DNA of 64,000 nt from Eoetvoesiella caeni. GTDB taxonomy: Bacteria > Pseudomonadota > Gammaproteobacteria > Burkholderiales > Burkholderiaceae_B. Location of the stretch: positions 62,001-126,000 of the forward strand of contig NZ_QNRQ01000003.1 in NCBI RefSeq assembly GCF_003315175.1, read 5' to 3'. The position numbers were made by a program, and so were the translations under genes. The notes beneath the pieces were generated by a model. The model was not told where the DNA came from. It ran no database searches and worked only from the letters and a program-made list of their open reading frames with translations. Numbering within the stretch: position 1 is the stretch's first letter; every line of letters starts with the position of its first letter. This document shows positions 25,117 to 34,690 of the stretch, piece after piece.

Positions 25117-25892
25117 GCGGCTGCTCCTTGGCCGGGCTTGCCCGGCTTTGCCGCCTCGCCCAGCCAGCCATAGCCGCGCTCTTCGAGTTCGAGCGCCAGT
25201 TCGCGTCCGCCGGAGCGGACAATGCGGCCAGCCGAAAGCACGTGCACGAAGTCGGGCACGATATAGTCAAGCAAGCGCTGATAGTGCGTAATGACAATAA
25301 GCGAACGCTCGGGCGAACGCAGGCGATTCACGCCATCGGCAACGACCTTCAGGGCGTCGATGTCCAAACCGGAATCGGTTTCGTCAAGTATGGCTAGGCG
25401 CGGTTCGAGCAGAGCCATTTGCAGGATTTCATTGCGCTTTTTCTCGCCGCCCGAAAAACCTTCGTTGACCGAACGGTATAAAAATTCTTCCCTCATGCCG
25501 ACGGCTTTCATTTCGCTTTTGACGCGGGCAAGGAAGTCCATGGCGTCCAGTTCTGGCAAGCCTTGATGGCGGCGAACCGCATTGACCGCGGTTTTCAGGA
25601 AGTACGCATTGGATACGCCGGGTATCTCGATGGGATACTGGAAGGCCATGAACAGTCCCGAGCGCGCGCGCTCTTCAACAGGCATGGCAAGCAAGTCCTG
25701 CCCCTGCCAGGTTACTGTGCCGCCCTCGATATGGTAGCTGTCGCGACCGGCCAATACTTGCGACAGCGTGCTTTTACCCGAGCCGTTCGGGCCCATGATG
25801 GCATGCACTTCACCCGCCTTGACCGATAGGCTCAGGCCGCGCAAGATTGGTTTGTTATGGATGGAAGCATGTAAATCGCGAATTTCAAGCAT
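25113..25892 (-). CDS. sufC: SufC Fe-S assembly ATPase
   Basis: ABC-type ATPase of 259 residues that powers the SufBC2D scaffold. Walker [10 protein letters not shown] (about 34-42), SufC-type signature [14 protein letters not shown], Walker [13 protein letters not shown] and the switch His in VITHYQRLL. No membrane partner is encoded, as expected. The start is 15 bp after sufB. Confidence 0.96.
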   Translation of the reverse strand: MLEIRDLHASIHNKPILRGLSLSVKAGEVHAIMGPNGSGKSTLSQVLAGRDSYHIEGGTVTWQGQDLLAMPVEERARSGLFMAFQYPIEIPGVSNAYFLKTAVNAVRRHQGLPELDAMDFLARVKSEMKAVGMREEFLYRSVNEGFSGGEKKRNEILQMALLEPRLAILDETDSGLDIDALKVVADGVNRLRSPERSLIVITHYQRLLDYIVPDFVHVLSAGRIVRSGGRELALELEERGYGWLGEAAKPGKPGQGAAA

Positions 25893-25907
25893 GTATAACC
25901 TCGTTTA

Positions 25908-27356
25908 TCAACCTACGCTGCCTTCCAGACTTACGCCGAGCAGATTCTGTGCTTCGACCGCAAACTCCATGGGCAATTCTTTGAAAACTTCTTTACAGAA
26001 CCCGTTGACTATCATCGACACGGCGTCTTCGGCCGACAGACCGCGCTGCATGGCGTAGAACAATTGGTCTTCGCCTATGCGCGAGGTCGTGGCCTCGTGC
26101 TCGACCTGGGCCGTGGGGTTTTGCACTTCAATAGTGGGGAACGTGTGCGCCGCGCATTTCTTGCCGATCAGCAAGGAGTCGCACTGCGTGTAGTTGCGTG
26201 CGTCCTCGGCCTTGGGCGTCATGCGCACCAGTCCGCGGAAGGTATTGCTGCCGTGGCCGGCGGAAATGCCCTTCGAGACGATCGTGCTGGTGGTATTGCG
26301 CCCCATGTGGATCATTTTGGTGCCGGTATCGGCCTGCTGGCGATGATTGCTTAACGCCACCGAATAAAATTCGCCAATGGAATCGTCGCCGCGCAGCACC
26401 ACGCTGGGGTACTTCCAGGTAATGGCCGAGCCGGTTTCAACCTGGGTCCAGGAAATATGCGAACGCGCGCCGCGGCAGTCGCCTCGTTTGGTGACGAAGT
26501 TATAGATGCCGCCCTTGCCGTCTTTGTCTCCGGGATACCAGTTTTGCACCGTCGAGTACTTGATCTTGGCGTCGTCCAGCGCCACCAGCTCGACCACAGC
26601 CGCGTGCAGTTGGTTTTCGTCGCGCATGGGCGCCGTACAGCCTTCAAGGTAGCTGACGCTGGCGCCTTCTGCCGCGATGATGAGCGTGCGTTCGAACTGC
26701 CCGGTATCTTGCGCATTGATGCGAAAATAGGTGGATAGTTCCATCGGACATTTCACGCCCTTCGGTATGTATACAAAAGAACCGTCGGAAAACACGGCTG
26801 AATTCAGCGCCGCGTAAAAATTATCGCCCTGGGGCACAACGGTGCCCAGGTACTGGCGGACCAGGTCGGGATAGTCTTTGACCGCTTCGGAAAACGAACA
26901 GAAAATAACACCGACATCATGCAGTTGCTTGCGAAAAGTAGTTGCCACCGAAACCGAGTCGAACACCGCGTCCACCGCCACGCCGGCCAGCCGGGCACGT
27001 TCGTGCAGGGGCACGCCCAGTTTTTCGTAGGTGCGAAGAAGTTCGGGGTCGACCTCGTCGAGCGACTTGGGGCCGTCGGCCTTGGACTTGGGCGCCGAGT
27101 AGTAAATAATGTCCTGAAAGTCGATTTCGGGAAAACCCAGCTTGGCCCAGTCGGGCGGCGTCATGGTCAGCCAATGGCGGTAAGCCGACAAGCGCCATTC
27201 GAGCATGAACTCGGGCTCGCCCTTCTTGGCCGACAAAAGCCTGATGGTATCTTCCGACAGCCCCTTGGGTATCGTGACGGACTCGATGTCGGTAATGAAA
27301 CCGGCCGCATATTCCCTGTCAAGGAACGAGTCGATTTTTTCGGTCGCTGTTTTCAT
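25908..27356 (-). CDS. sufB: SufB, SufBC2D scaffold subunit
   Basis: Main scaffold protein of the SUF pathway, 482 residues. It carries the conserved [57 protein letters not shown] and [16 protein letters not shown] segments, with the Cys used for sulfur transfer. The start at [13 protein letters not shown] fits the family; the frame is open 29 codons upstream within the regulator gene. The start lies inside the 3' end of the rrf2 gene (38-bp overlap). Confidence 0.96.
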   Translation of the reverse strand: MKTATEKIDSFLDREYAAGFITDIESVTIPKGLSEDTIRLLSAKKGEPEFMLEWRLSAYRHWLTMTPPDWAKLGFPEIDFQDIIYYSAPKSKADGPKSLDEVDPELLRTYEKLGVPLHERARLAGVAVDAVFDSVSVATTFRKQLHDVGVIFCSFSEAVKDYPDLVRQYLGTVVPQGDNFYAALNSAVFSDGSFVYIPKGVKCPMELSTYFRINAQDTGQFERTLIIAAEGASVSYLEGCTAPMRDENQLHAAVVELVALDDAKIKYSTVQNWYPGDKDGKGGIYNFVTKRGDCRGARSHISWTQVETGSAITWKYPSVVLRGDDSIGEFYSVALSNHRQQADTGTKMIHMGRNTTSTIVSKGISAGHGSNTFRGLVRMTPKAEDARNYTQCDSLLIGKKCAAHTFPTIEVQNPTAQVEHEATTSRIGEDQLFYAMQRGLSAEDAVSMIVNGFCKEVFKELPMEFAVEAQNLLGVSLEGSVG

Positions 27357-27792
27357 GCGATAAAACCTCTGGTTCAAAATGCATAGATATAGGCTGCGCC
27401 ATATCGGCGATACTGATGTCTTCAAGCGTGCGGCGCACGACATTGTTGATGCGCATCCAGTTCGAGCGGATGCGGCAGTCGGCTTCGAAACTGCACACGC
27501 CGGGCGTTGCGCTGCATTCGGTCAGCCCGAAGGGCTGGTCGTCCAGCGCATCGACCACCTGGGCGATGGAAATCTGCGCGGCCGGGCGATTAAGCGCATA
27601 GCCGCCGCGCGCGCCGCGCATGCTGCGCACCAATTCGTGGCGCCCTAGCGCTTTAAGCACCTTGCTGACCGTGGGTTGGCCGATTCCCAGCGTCCCGGCC
27701 AGGTCGGCCGCGCTGTAATGGCGCGAAGGCTCGCTGGCCATATGGGTCAGGACCAAAGTGCCGTAGTCGATAATTTTGCTGACACGCAACAT
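27319..27792 (-). CDS. Rrf2-family regulator of the SUF operon
   Basis: Winged-helix regulator of 157 residues starting [19 protein letters not shown]. The helix-turn-helix is in [13 protein letters not shown] with the wing [12 protein letters not shown]. Three cysteines in [15 protein letters not shown] fit an Fe-S cluster site as in IscR and the SUF-associated Rrf2 group. It is the first gene of the operon, so it probably represses it when its cluster is loaded. A 25-bp palindrome sits in its own promoter. The 3' end overlaps the sufB start. Confidence 0.9.
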   Translation of the reverse strand: MLRVSKIIDYGTLVLTHMASEPSRHYSAADLAGTLGIGQPTVSKVLKALGRHELVRSMRGARGGYALNRPAAQISIAQVVDALDDQPFGLTECSATPGVCSFEADCRIRSNWMRINNVVRRTLEDISIADMAQPISMHFEPEVLSHENSDRKNRLVP

Positions 27793-27873
27793 AAAAATTC
27801 CGTAGCCGGTAAAATGCCTGGTGTTGATCAAAACAATTAAAATTGCCCGCGAGACAAGCTTGCGCGCTTAGCC

Positions 27874-27905
27874 ATACAGTACCATTTTAGTACTGTATCT
27901 GTCAA
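27874..27905 (-). promoter_or_regulatory. SUF operon promoter with IscR-type-1-like operator
   Basis: On the minus strand: -35 TTGACA (27905-27900) and -10 TACTGT (27881-27876), 18 bp apart. Overlapping spacer and -10 is a perfect inverted repeat, arms ATACAGTAC and GTACTGTAT with a 7-base centre (27874-27898). The 25-bp span with outer ATA/TAT and central ACT-AAAA-T resembles the E. coli IscR type 1 site, which fits binding by the Fe-S form of the adjacent Rrf2 regulator. About 82 bp lie between the operator and the regulator start. Confidence 0.7.
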
Positions 27906-27916
27906 GAAACACACGG

Positions 27917-29716
27917 CTATTCCTGCACAACGGCCTCATCGTCCTGACCGGCCTGTTGCATCATCCACATCTGCGCATAACGGCCGCCCAGAAGCAGCAA
28001 TTCGCGGTGCGAGCCCTGCTCGATCACGCGGCCGTGATCCAGCACCAGAATCTCGTCGGCGTCCACTATCGTAGATAGTCTGTGGGCGATGATCAGAGTT
28101 GTCCGATCTCGTGCGATCTGGGTCAGTTCGTCCTGGATTTCTCTTTCTGTGTGCGTATCCAGGGCGCTGGTGGCCTCGTCGAAAATGAGAATGGGAGGAT
28201 CCTTGAGCAAGGTCCTGGCAATCGCCACACGCTGCTTTTCACCGCCTGAAAGTTTCAAGCCGCGCTCGCCAACCTGGGTTTGGTAGCCTTCGGGCAAACT
28301 CATGACGAAATCATGGATCTGCGCCGCCTTGGCGGCCCGGATAATGTCCTCTTCGGACGCGTCGGGGTTGCCGTAGGCAATGTTGTACAGAATGCTGTCA
28401 TTGAACAGCACCGTATCCTGAGGCACGATGCCGATATGGCGCCGCAGACTCTCTTGGCTTACCTCGCGCAAATCGGTACCGTTGATGCGTATGGCGCCTT
28501 CGCTTACATCGTAGAACCTGAACATCAGCCGGGACAAGGTCGACTTTCCCGCCCCGGAAGCGCCTACCACAGCCAAAGTCTTGCCGGGAGGAATACAGAA
28601 GTTCACATCGAAAAGGATTTGCCGGTTGGGCTCGTAGCCGAATTCCACATGTTCGAACTGGATGCCGGCCTGGTCTGCCTTCAGGTCGGGCGCCCCGGCT
28701 TTGTCGGCGACCTCCTCGTGTTCTTTCAGCAAGCCGAACATGCGCTCCATATCGGCCAGCGCATGCTTGATTTCACGGTACACAAACCCCAGGAAATTAA
28801 GCGGCGCGTACAGTTGAGTGAGGTAGGCCGAAACGAGGACCACGTCGCCCACTGTCATGGTCTGCGCGACCACGCCCGCCGCCGACAACCAAAGCAGCAG
28901 CGTCACGCCCGTGGTGATGATGAGGCCCTGCCCCATATTCAGAAAATTCAGCGAGACCTGGTTCTTGACGGCCGAGTCGACCCAGCGTTCCAGGTTGCGA
29001 TCGTAGCGCTCGATTTCGTAGTTCTCGTTGCCAAAATACTTGACAGTCTCGTAATTGAGCAAAGCGTCGATAGCCTTGCTGTTGGCCTTGCTGTCCAGGT
29101 CGTTCATGCTGCGCCGATACACCATGCGCTTTTCGGTTACCAGCAACGTAAAGGCAATGTAGGCCAGTATCGTACCTATCGTCACCACCGCGAACAACAA
29201 GTCATAGCGCCACAGCAGCACGGCGGCCACCATGCCGATCTCTAGCAGAGTCGGCAATACATTGAATACGGTAAAGTTAAGCAGGAACCCTATGCCTTTG
29301 GTGCCTCGTTCGATGTCGCGGCTAAGGCCTCCGGTCTGGCGTTGTAAATGAAAGCGCATCGACAATGCAAACAAATGCTTGAACAAGCGGGTGGCGATGC
29401 GCCGGATCGACCCCTGGGTTACCCGCGCGAACAACGCATCGCGCAGCTCGCCGAACACACTGGTCGACAAGCGTGCAAAACCGTAGCCCAGCAAGGCAGC
29501 CACGGGCAATACCAGCATGGTTTGCGGCATGCCCAGTTTATCGACGATGTCCTTGAGATACAAAGGCAGCATTACGCTGGCGACCTTGGCGGCTATCAGG
29601 CAGCCCATGGCCAGCAAGACTCGCTCTTTGAACTGCCAAATATAAGGAAACAACGACTTGATGGTCTGGATGTCGTCGCGGTTTTTGGGCGCCGGGCCCG
29701 TATGGCTGAATTTCAT
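27917..29716 (-). CDS. Atm1-type ABC exporter
   Basis: Half-transporter of 599 residues: six-helix membrane domain (about 25-330) and an ATPase domain (about 355-590) with Walker A GASGAGKST, signature LSGGEKQRVAIA, Walker B ILIFDEATSALD and switch His in IIAHRLS. The membrane domain has RYDLLFAVVTI and the NYETVKYFGNE segment typical of Atm1/HMT1 proteins, which export glutathione-linked or sulfur compounds tied to Fe-S and metal homeostasis. Its position just upstream of the SUF operon, in the same direction, supports that role. The start at MKFSHTGPAPKNRDD is preferred over a frame 41 codons longer. Confidence 0.9.
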   Translation of the reverse strand: MKFSHTGPAPKNRDDIQTIKSLFPYIWQFKERVLLAMGCLIAAKVASVMLPLYLKDIVDKLGMPQTMLVLPVAALLGYGFARLSTSVFGELRDALFARVTQGSIRRIATRLFKHLFALSMRFHLQRQTGGLSRDIERGTKGIGFLLNFTVFNVLPTLLEIGMVAAVLLWRYDLLFAVVTIGTILAYIAFTLLVTEKRMVYRRSMNDLDSKANSKAIDALLNYETVKYFGNENYEIERYDRNLERWVDSAVKNQVSLNFLNMGQGLIITTGVTLLLWLSAAGVVAQTMTVGDVVLVSAYLTQLYAPLNFLGFVYREIKHALADMERMFGLLKEHEEVADKAGAPDLKADQAGIQFEHVEFGYEPNRQILFDVNFCIPPGKTLAVVGASGAGKSTLSRLMFRFYDVSEGAIRINGTDLREVSQESLRRHIGIVPQDTVLFNDSILYNIAYGNPDASEEDIIRAAKAAQIHDFVMSLPEGYQTQVGERGLKLSGGEKQRVAIARTLLKDPPILIFDEATSALDTHTEREIQDELTQIARDRTTLIIAHRLSTIVDADEILVLDHGRVIEQGSHRELLLLGGRYAQMWMMQQAGQDDEAVVQE

Positions 29717-29849
29717 GCTTTCAATTGAAAAGGCGGCCGCATGGGCCGGTACACGTATAGTATCTTGGCCTGGAACGCAGCGCTTGGCCGCACGCCGGGC
29801 GCCAACCCTAATACAATATGCACCGCTCCCCCGAAACACTGGAGATTCG

Positions 29850-30377
29850 ATGCCTGCCCACTCTTTCGATTACGAAGCCAATCTTGCTGCCTGCGCCCGA
29901 GGCAACCAGGCGGCACTGCGCGACTTGTACCATCAGGAATCACCCTGCATGCTTGCGCTGGCTGTACGCGTGCTTGCCGACAACAGCGCCGCCCAGGCCA
30001 TAGTTCGCGATTCCTTTGTCCTGATCTGGAAAAACGCCGCCAGTTATGATCCGCAGGCCGGCACCGCCCGGGCCTGGATATACAGCATCATGCGCTACCG
30101 CATCATGAACCGCCTGCGCCAGGCTGGCCGCCCCACGCCGGCAATGAAAACCGGCTGGCAGGCGGAACTGCCCTCGCAACCCGCCGCGGGCAAAACTCCC
30201 AGCCTGGTGCGCGCGCTGGAAGGCCTGGACAAAACTCAGCGCTTGCCCGTGCTCATGGCATATTACGGCGGCCTTAACTACGAACAGATCGCGGCCCTGA
30301 CGCATGTTTCGCAAGAACAGGTCAGAACCCACGTGCATGCGGCATTGGCCGCCATACTCGAGGCCCAGACCGCATGA
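29850..30377 (+). CDS. ECF-type RNA polymerase sigma factor
   Basis: Group 4 sigma factor of 175 residues. Region 2 (about 12-80) includes LRDLYHQESPCMLALAVRVL and the -10 recognition part FVLIWKNAASYDPQAGTARAWIYSIMRYRIMNRLR; region 4 (about 120-172) has LNYEQIAALTHVSQEQVRTHVHAAL. The start ATG follows GGAGATTCG. It overlaps the anti-sigma gene by four bases. The pair resembles SigK/RskA-type modules; its signal is unknown. Confidence 0.92.
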   Translation: MPAHSFDYEANLAACARGNQAALRDLYHQESPCMLALAVRVLADNSAAQAIVRDSFVLIWKNAASYDPQAGTARAWIYSIMRYRIMNRLRQAGRPTPAMKTGWQAELPSQPAAGKTPSLVRALEGLDKTQRLPVLMAYYGGLNYEQIAALTHVSQEQVRTHVHAALAAILEAQTA

Positions 30378-31279
30378 GCAGCACCAACAACCACCCATTC
30401 CTGACCGCCGAATATGCCCTGGGCTTATTGAATCTGCGCGAAACCGCCCAGGCGCACGCCTTGCTCGGCTCCGACGACCAGGCCGTCATCAGCGCGCTGA
30501 AATGGGAAGACCGCTTCCTGGCGCTGGCCGATCAACTGCCCCCGCTAGAGCCCCCTGCCGACCTGCTTTTGCAGATCCAGACCGCGCTGGGACACGACAC
30601 CACGGTACCGTTGCGGCCCAGCGCCGTGCCGCCGGTAAAAACGGCAAGCCCCGCGCCGGCGCAGCCCTCCTTGCAGAAGCCTCTGAAGCAGGCGCCCAAG
30701 CCGTCCAGGCCGCCGCAGGCAACCGCTCCGGCCAAAAAGACCGCGGCGCCGGCGCAAAGCGCGCCGCGCGCGGGCTTCTGGTCCAGCCTATGGCTTTGGC
30801 GTGCGATCGCCGTTGTCCTGGCGCTGGCGCTGGCGACGGCCATGCTGTCGCCACGGCATACATCCGACTCTACGACAGCGTTTTCCGCGGCCGAGCCTGA
30901 AGAAAGCAGTTCCATGGCCCAGCCGCCCGCGCAAGCCCCTGCTCAGTTGGCCGCCGTGCTGCAAGCCCCTGGCCAGTCTTCCACTCCAGGCTGGATCGCC
31001 ACTATCGACAGGCTCGGGAATCTGATCCTGACGCCCAAAGTCGCCATCGAAGTGCCCCAGGACAGCGCCGTGTACTTATGGACCCGACAGGACACTGAAG
31101 CGCCACGCCTGGTGGCCGCCCTAAGCCCCAATACCCCGGCAACGGTGCCGGCCAGCGCCACAGGCCCGCTGCCGGCGGGGCAGATCTTCGAGATAACCCA
31201 GGAAGTGCGCGAAGCAACGCCGCCGCAAGCGCCCAGGGGGCCGATCCTGTTTATCGGAAGGCTGGTCGCACTGAACTGA
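30374..31279 (+). CDS. RskA-type transmembrane anti-sigma factor
   Basis: Single-pass membrane protein of 301 residues. The N-terminal cytoplasmic part (1-75) contains AEYALGLLNLRE, the usual anti-sigma start. An Ala/Pro/Lys-rich linker (about 80-130) is followed by one membrane helix (LWRAIAVVLALALATAML, about 140-158) and a periplasmic RskA domain (GWIATIDRLGNLILTP to the end). No zinc HxxxCxxC motif is present. It is translationally coupled to the sigma gene and would release it on regulated proteolysis. Confidence 0.9.
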   Translation: MSSTNNHPFLTAEYALGLLNLRETAQAHALLGSDDQAVISALKWEDRFLALADQLPPLEPPADLLLQIQTALGHDTTVPLRPSAVPPVKTASPAPAQPSLQKPLKQAPKPSRPPQATAPAKKTAAPAQSAPRAGFWSSLWLWRAIAVVLALALATAMLSPRHTSDSTTAFSAAEPEESSSMAQPPAQAPAQLAAVLQAPGQSSTPGWIATIDRLGNLILTPKVAIEVPQDSAVYLWTRQDTEAPRLVAALSPNTPATVPASATGPLPAGQIFEITQEVREATPPQAPRGPILFIGRLVALN

Positions 31280-31311
31280 CCGCCAAGCGCAACGGTGCCT
31301 GACAGCACCAT

Positions 31312-31361
31312 GAAAAACACCCCAGAAACGGAATGAACGTCCATTTCTTGGGGTGTTTTTC
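31312..31361. terminator. Bidirectional terminator between anti-sigma and merR genes
   Basis: Arms GAAAAACACCCC (31312-31323) and GGGGTGTTTTTC (31350-31361), extended inward by AGAAA/TTTCT with a one-base slip. A-rich and T-rich ends on both sides suit either direction, ending the two convergent transcripts. Confidence 0.8.
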
Positions 31362-31437
31362 AAATCGAAGCGTCTTTGCCGGCTACGGCCGACAAGCGGC
31401 TATGCGGTCAAACCGCCCAACTGCCGAAATACGCGGA

Positions 31438-31824
31438 TCAAGAACCTTCCAGCGCCTGCGCAAGCATGTCCCGCACCGCGACAAGGTCGGTGCGCAAGGC
31501 CTGGAACTCCTGGCCGCTTAGGCGCACCGCGGCATCCTGGTCGTGTGGGGCGTCGCGTACGTCGCCAAGGCGATTGCGAGCACCGCTGATCGTAAATCCT
31601 TGCTCGTAAAGCAAGTCGCGTATGCGGCGGATAAGCAGCACTTCGTGATGCTGGTAGTAGCGGCGGTTGCCGCGGCGCTTGACCGGCTTGAGCTGCGTGA
31701 ACTCTTGTTCCCAATAGCGCAGCACATGCGGCTTGACGCAGCATAGGTCGCTGACCTCGCCGATGGTGAAATAACGTTTGGCCGGGATAGGCGGCAAAAT
31801 AACAGGTGTTTCGGGTTGACTCAT
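31438..31824 (-). CDS. MerR-family transcriptional regulator
   Basis: Regulator of 128 residues with the N-terminal MerR DNA-binding domain (YFTIGEVSDLCCVKPHVLRYWEQEF, then RRGNRRYYQHHEVLLIRRIRDLLYEQGFTISGAR) and a short C-terminal helix. This compact type is commonly found next to ihfA in beta- and gammaproteobacteria. It has no metal-binding Cys cluster like MerR or CueR; the paired Cys in LCC lies in the helix-turn-helix. Target unknown. Confidence 0.9.
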   Translation of the reverse strand: MSQPETPVILPPIPAKRYFTIGEVSDLCCVKPHVLRYWEQEFTQLKPVKRRGNRRYYQHHEVLLIRRIRDLLYEQGFTISGARNRLGDVRDAPHDQDAAVRLSGQEFQALRTDLVAVRDMLAQALEGS

Positions 31825-31899
31825 GTGCAGATTTTAGGCCGATTAATGAACAGCTCGAATAAAGCCGAATAACGCATATGCCAGCGCCATGCGCCCGGA

Positions 31900-32229
31900 T
31901 TAATCTGTGCCGGCCGAAGCTGGCCGCCCGCCGGTCAATTCGACCACGCTCTTGAGCTTCTGGCTAGCATGGAAAGTAACTACGCGGCGCGCCTCGATGG
32001 GAATGACTTCGCCGGTTTTAGGGTTGCGGCCGGGACGCGGCGGCTTGTCGCGCACCTGGAAATTACCAAAGCCCGAAAGCTTTACCTCGACCCCGCGAGC
32101 CAGCGAGTCACGTATCTCTTCGAAAAACGTGTCGACGATGTCTTTGGCTTCGCGCTTGTTCAAGCCGACGCGCTCGAACAGCAACTCGGCCAGTTCTGCC
32201 TTGGTTAGCGTACGCGGATCTGAATTCAT
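31900..32229 (-). CDS. ihfA: Integration host factor subunit alpha
   Basis: DNA-bending protein subunit of 109 residues. It starts [32 protein letters not shown] and contains the HU/IHF signature [22 protein letters not shown], including the intercalating Pro in RNPKTG. It follows pheT by 12 bp in the classic pheST-ihfA order, so it is probably cotranscribed. IHF is also the usual helper for sigma54 promoters such as that of glnK here. Confidence 0.97.
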   Translation of the reverse strand: MNSDPRTLTKAELAELLFERVGLNKREAKDIVDTFFEEIRDSLARGVEVKLSGFGNFQVRDKPPRPGRNPKTGEVIPIEARRVVTFHASQKLKSVVELTGGRPASAGTD

Positions 32230-32241
32230 TGCTTAAGTTCC

Positions 32242-34653
32242 TTATGCGCGCAAGCGCACTCCGTGTGCGCTGACTAGCGCTTGTAATAACAGACTCATGC
32301 ACTGCTCGACCCGGGCGTCGTCAAGCGTTACTTCGGGGTCTTGCAACCAAAAATGGAAAGCCATGCTTTTTTCGGAAACATCGCCCGCTGCCTTGTCACG
32401 CCAGACATCAAACAGCTTTATGTCCTTGATAACGCTAAGAGTAGCATTAGACGCGATGGTTTGGGACAGCGTACCCAATAAATCCTGATACGAAACTTTA
32501 ACATCGACCCATACCGCAAGGTCGCGCACCACGATAGGCTGGCGCGACACTTCCGTCGGCTGCGGCAGCCTGGCGGCGGAAATAGCCTGCACGTCGACCT
32601 CGAACACCACCGGCGCGTGCGTGAGCTCGGCCTTCTGGGCCAAGCGCGGGTGCAGCTCGCCCAGCCAGCCTATGTCGCGCCCATCCAGGACCAGGCGTGC
32701 GCTGCGTCCCGGATGCAAAGCCGGGTGCGTTGCCGCCACGCACACCAACCCCCCAGCCTGCTCGCCCAGCAAAACTTCGACATCCATTTTTACATCATAG
32801 AAGTCGACATGGCGCGTGGGCGTACCCCACTGTTCGTCCACCGCGGGGCCCCAGGCAGCGCCGGCAAGGCGTTGCGGCTGGTCCACTCCGGCGACGGTCA
32901 AGTCGGTATCGCCCACCGAGGCATCGCGCGCAAACACGCGCCCAAGTTCGAAAACACGCACCCGGCTTTGCTTGCGATTGGCGTTATGGACGATATTCGC
33001 GACCAGGCCGCCTATCAGGCCGGAGCGCATGACAGCCAATTGGCTGGCTATGGGATTCAAAAGGCGGATAGGGTCGCTATTGCCGGCGTAATCCGTTTCC
33101 CAGGCCTCTTCGACGAAGGAAAAATTGACGACTTCCTGGTAGTCCAGGCCGGCCATGATGCGGCGCAAAGCATGTGGCCCGCGCAAGGTTTCGGGCGCCA
33201 CGCGCATCTCGGCCCTGGCCAGCGGTGGCAAGTCGGGAATGCGCTCGAAGCCGTAGACACGCGCCACTTCTTCGATGAGGTCTTCTTCAATGAAAATATC
33301 GAAGCGATACGATGGCGGCGTCACCGTGAACACGCCGTCCTGCAGCGTGAACGGCAAGTTCAGGCTGGTAAAGATGCGCTCGACTTCGCTTTGCTCGACC
33401 GGCACGCCCAGAATGCGATGGCAGCGCGCCAGGCGCATGTCCACCGGGGCCCGCGGCGGCAGATTGACGATCTGGTCGTCGATCGGGCCGGCCTGGCCAC
33501 CGCAAATATCGATGATCAGCCGGGTCATGCGTTCCAGGTGCTGCGGGATCGAATCGAAATCCACGCCGCGCTCGAATCGGTGGCTGGCCTCGGAGCTGAA
33601 TTTGAAACGCTTGGAGCGGCCCATGATGGCTTCGGGCCACCAGAAAGCCGCTTCCAGGTATATGTCTGTGGTGTCCAGCGTTACAGCGCTGGCTTCACCG
33701 CCCATGATGCCGGCCAGGCTTTCGGGCATGCCGCCGGCTGCGACAATGCCGACATCGGGTTCCAGCGTCACCGTCTGGCCGTTAAGCAGTTCCAGCGTCT
33801 CGCCGCTGCGCGCCCAGCGTACCGTCAGACCGCCGTCTACACGCTGCAGATCGAACACATGGGTGGGACGGCCCAACTCGAGCATGACGTAATTGGAAAT
33901 GTCGACCAAAGCCGAGATCGAGCGCTGCCCCGCGCGTTCAAGGCGCGACTTCATCCAGGCGGGCGTTGCCGCGCGCGCATTGACCCCGCGAACCACGCGC
34001 CCGGCAAAGCGGCCGCATAAATCGGGCGCCTGCACGTCCACGGCAAGGCGGTCTTCGAGCTCGACCGGTACGGCGTCAAAAGCCGGCATGATCAAAGGTA
34101 CGCCGGTCAACGCCGCCACTTCGCGCGCCACGCCCAATATAGAAAGGCAGTCGGCGCGGTTGGGAGTCAGCTTGATCGTGAACAGCGTATCGTCCAGGTC
34201 CAGCGCTTCGCGTATGGACAGCCCCACTTGCGCATCGGCAGCCAGTTCAAGCAAGCCGCCATGGTCCTGGGAAATACCCAGCTCGCGCGCCGAGCACAGC
34301 ATGCCGAAGGACTCGACTCCACGCATCTTGGCCTTGCTTATTTTCATGTCGCCGGGCAGCCGCGCGCCAATGCGCGCCAAAGGCACTTTAAGCCCCGCGG
34401 CCGCGTTGGGCGCGCCGCAAACGATTTGCAAAAGCGAGCCGGAGCCATCGTCCACCTGGCAAACACGCAACTTGTCGGCATCGGGGTGCGGCGCAATCTC
34501 GACAATATGCGCCACGACGATGCCGGTAAAAGGAGGAGCGGCCGCCGCGGTCTCCTCGACTTCCAGCCCCGCCATGGTCAGGCGGTGCGACAGCTCGTCG
34601 GTGCTGAGGCCGGGATTGGCGAACGTACGTAGCCAGGATTCTGGGAATTGCAT
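32242..34653 (-). CDS. pheT: Phenylalanine-tRNA ligase beta subunit
   Basis: Large subunit (803 residues) of PheRS, with a full domain set: N-terminal tRNA-binding OB domain (about 40-150: VVAHIVEIAPHPDADKLRVCQVD), B3/B4 editing domain (about 210-400), B5 region, catalytic-like core and the C-terminal anticodon-binding FDX-ACB domain (SRQPIVVRDLAVWVD to the end). The start MQFPESWLRTF is standard. It lies 37 bp after pheS. Confidence 0.97.
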   Translation of the reverse strand: MQFPESWLRTFANPGLSTDELSHRLTMAGLEVEETAAAAPPFTGIVVAHIVEIAPHPDADKLRVCQVDDGSGSLLQIVCGAPNAAAGLKVPLARIGARLPGDMKISKAKMRGVESFGMLCSARELGISQDHGGLLELAADAQVGLSIREALDLDDTLFTIKLTPNRADCLSILGVAREVAALTGVPLIMPAFDAVPVELEDRLAVDVQAPDLCGRFAGRVVRGVNARAATPAWMKSRLERAGQRSISALVDISNYVMLELGRPTHVFDLQRVDGGLTVRWARSGETLELLNGQTVTLEPDVGIVAAGGMPESLAGIMGGEASAVTLDTTDIYLEAAFWWPEAIMGRSKRFKFSSEASHRFERGVDFDSIPQHLERMTRLIIDICGGQAGPIDDQIVNLPPRAPVDMRLARCHRILGVPVEQSEVERIFTSLNLPFTLQDGVFTVTPPSYRFDIFIEEDLIEEVARVYGFERIPDLPPLARAEMRVAPETLRGPHALRRIMAGLDYQEVVNFSFVEEAWETDYAGNSDPIRLLNPIASQLAVMRSGLIGGLVANIVHNANRKQSRVRVFELGRVFARDASVGDTDLTVAGVDQPQRLAGAAWGPAVDEQWGTPTRHVDFYDVKMDVEVLLGEQAGGLVCVAATHPALHPGRSARLVLDGRDIGWLGELHPRLAQKAELTHAPVVFEVDVQAISAARLPQPTEVSRQPIVVRDLAVWVDVKVSYQDLLGTLSQTIASNATLSVIKDIKLFDVWRDKAAGDVSEKSMAFHFWLQDPEVTLDDARVEQCMSLLLQALVSAHGVRLRA

Positions 34654-34690
34654 AATAAGTCAGGTCCGTTTAACTGCGCAGGTAAAGGAA

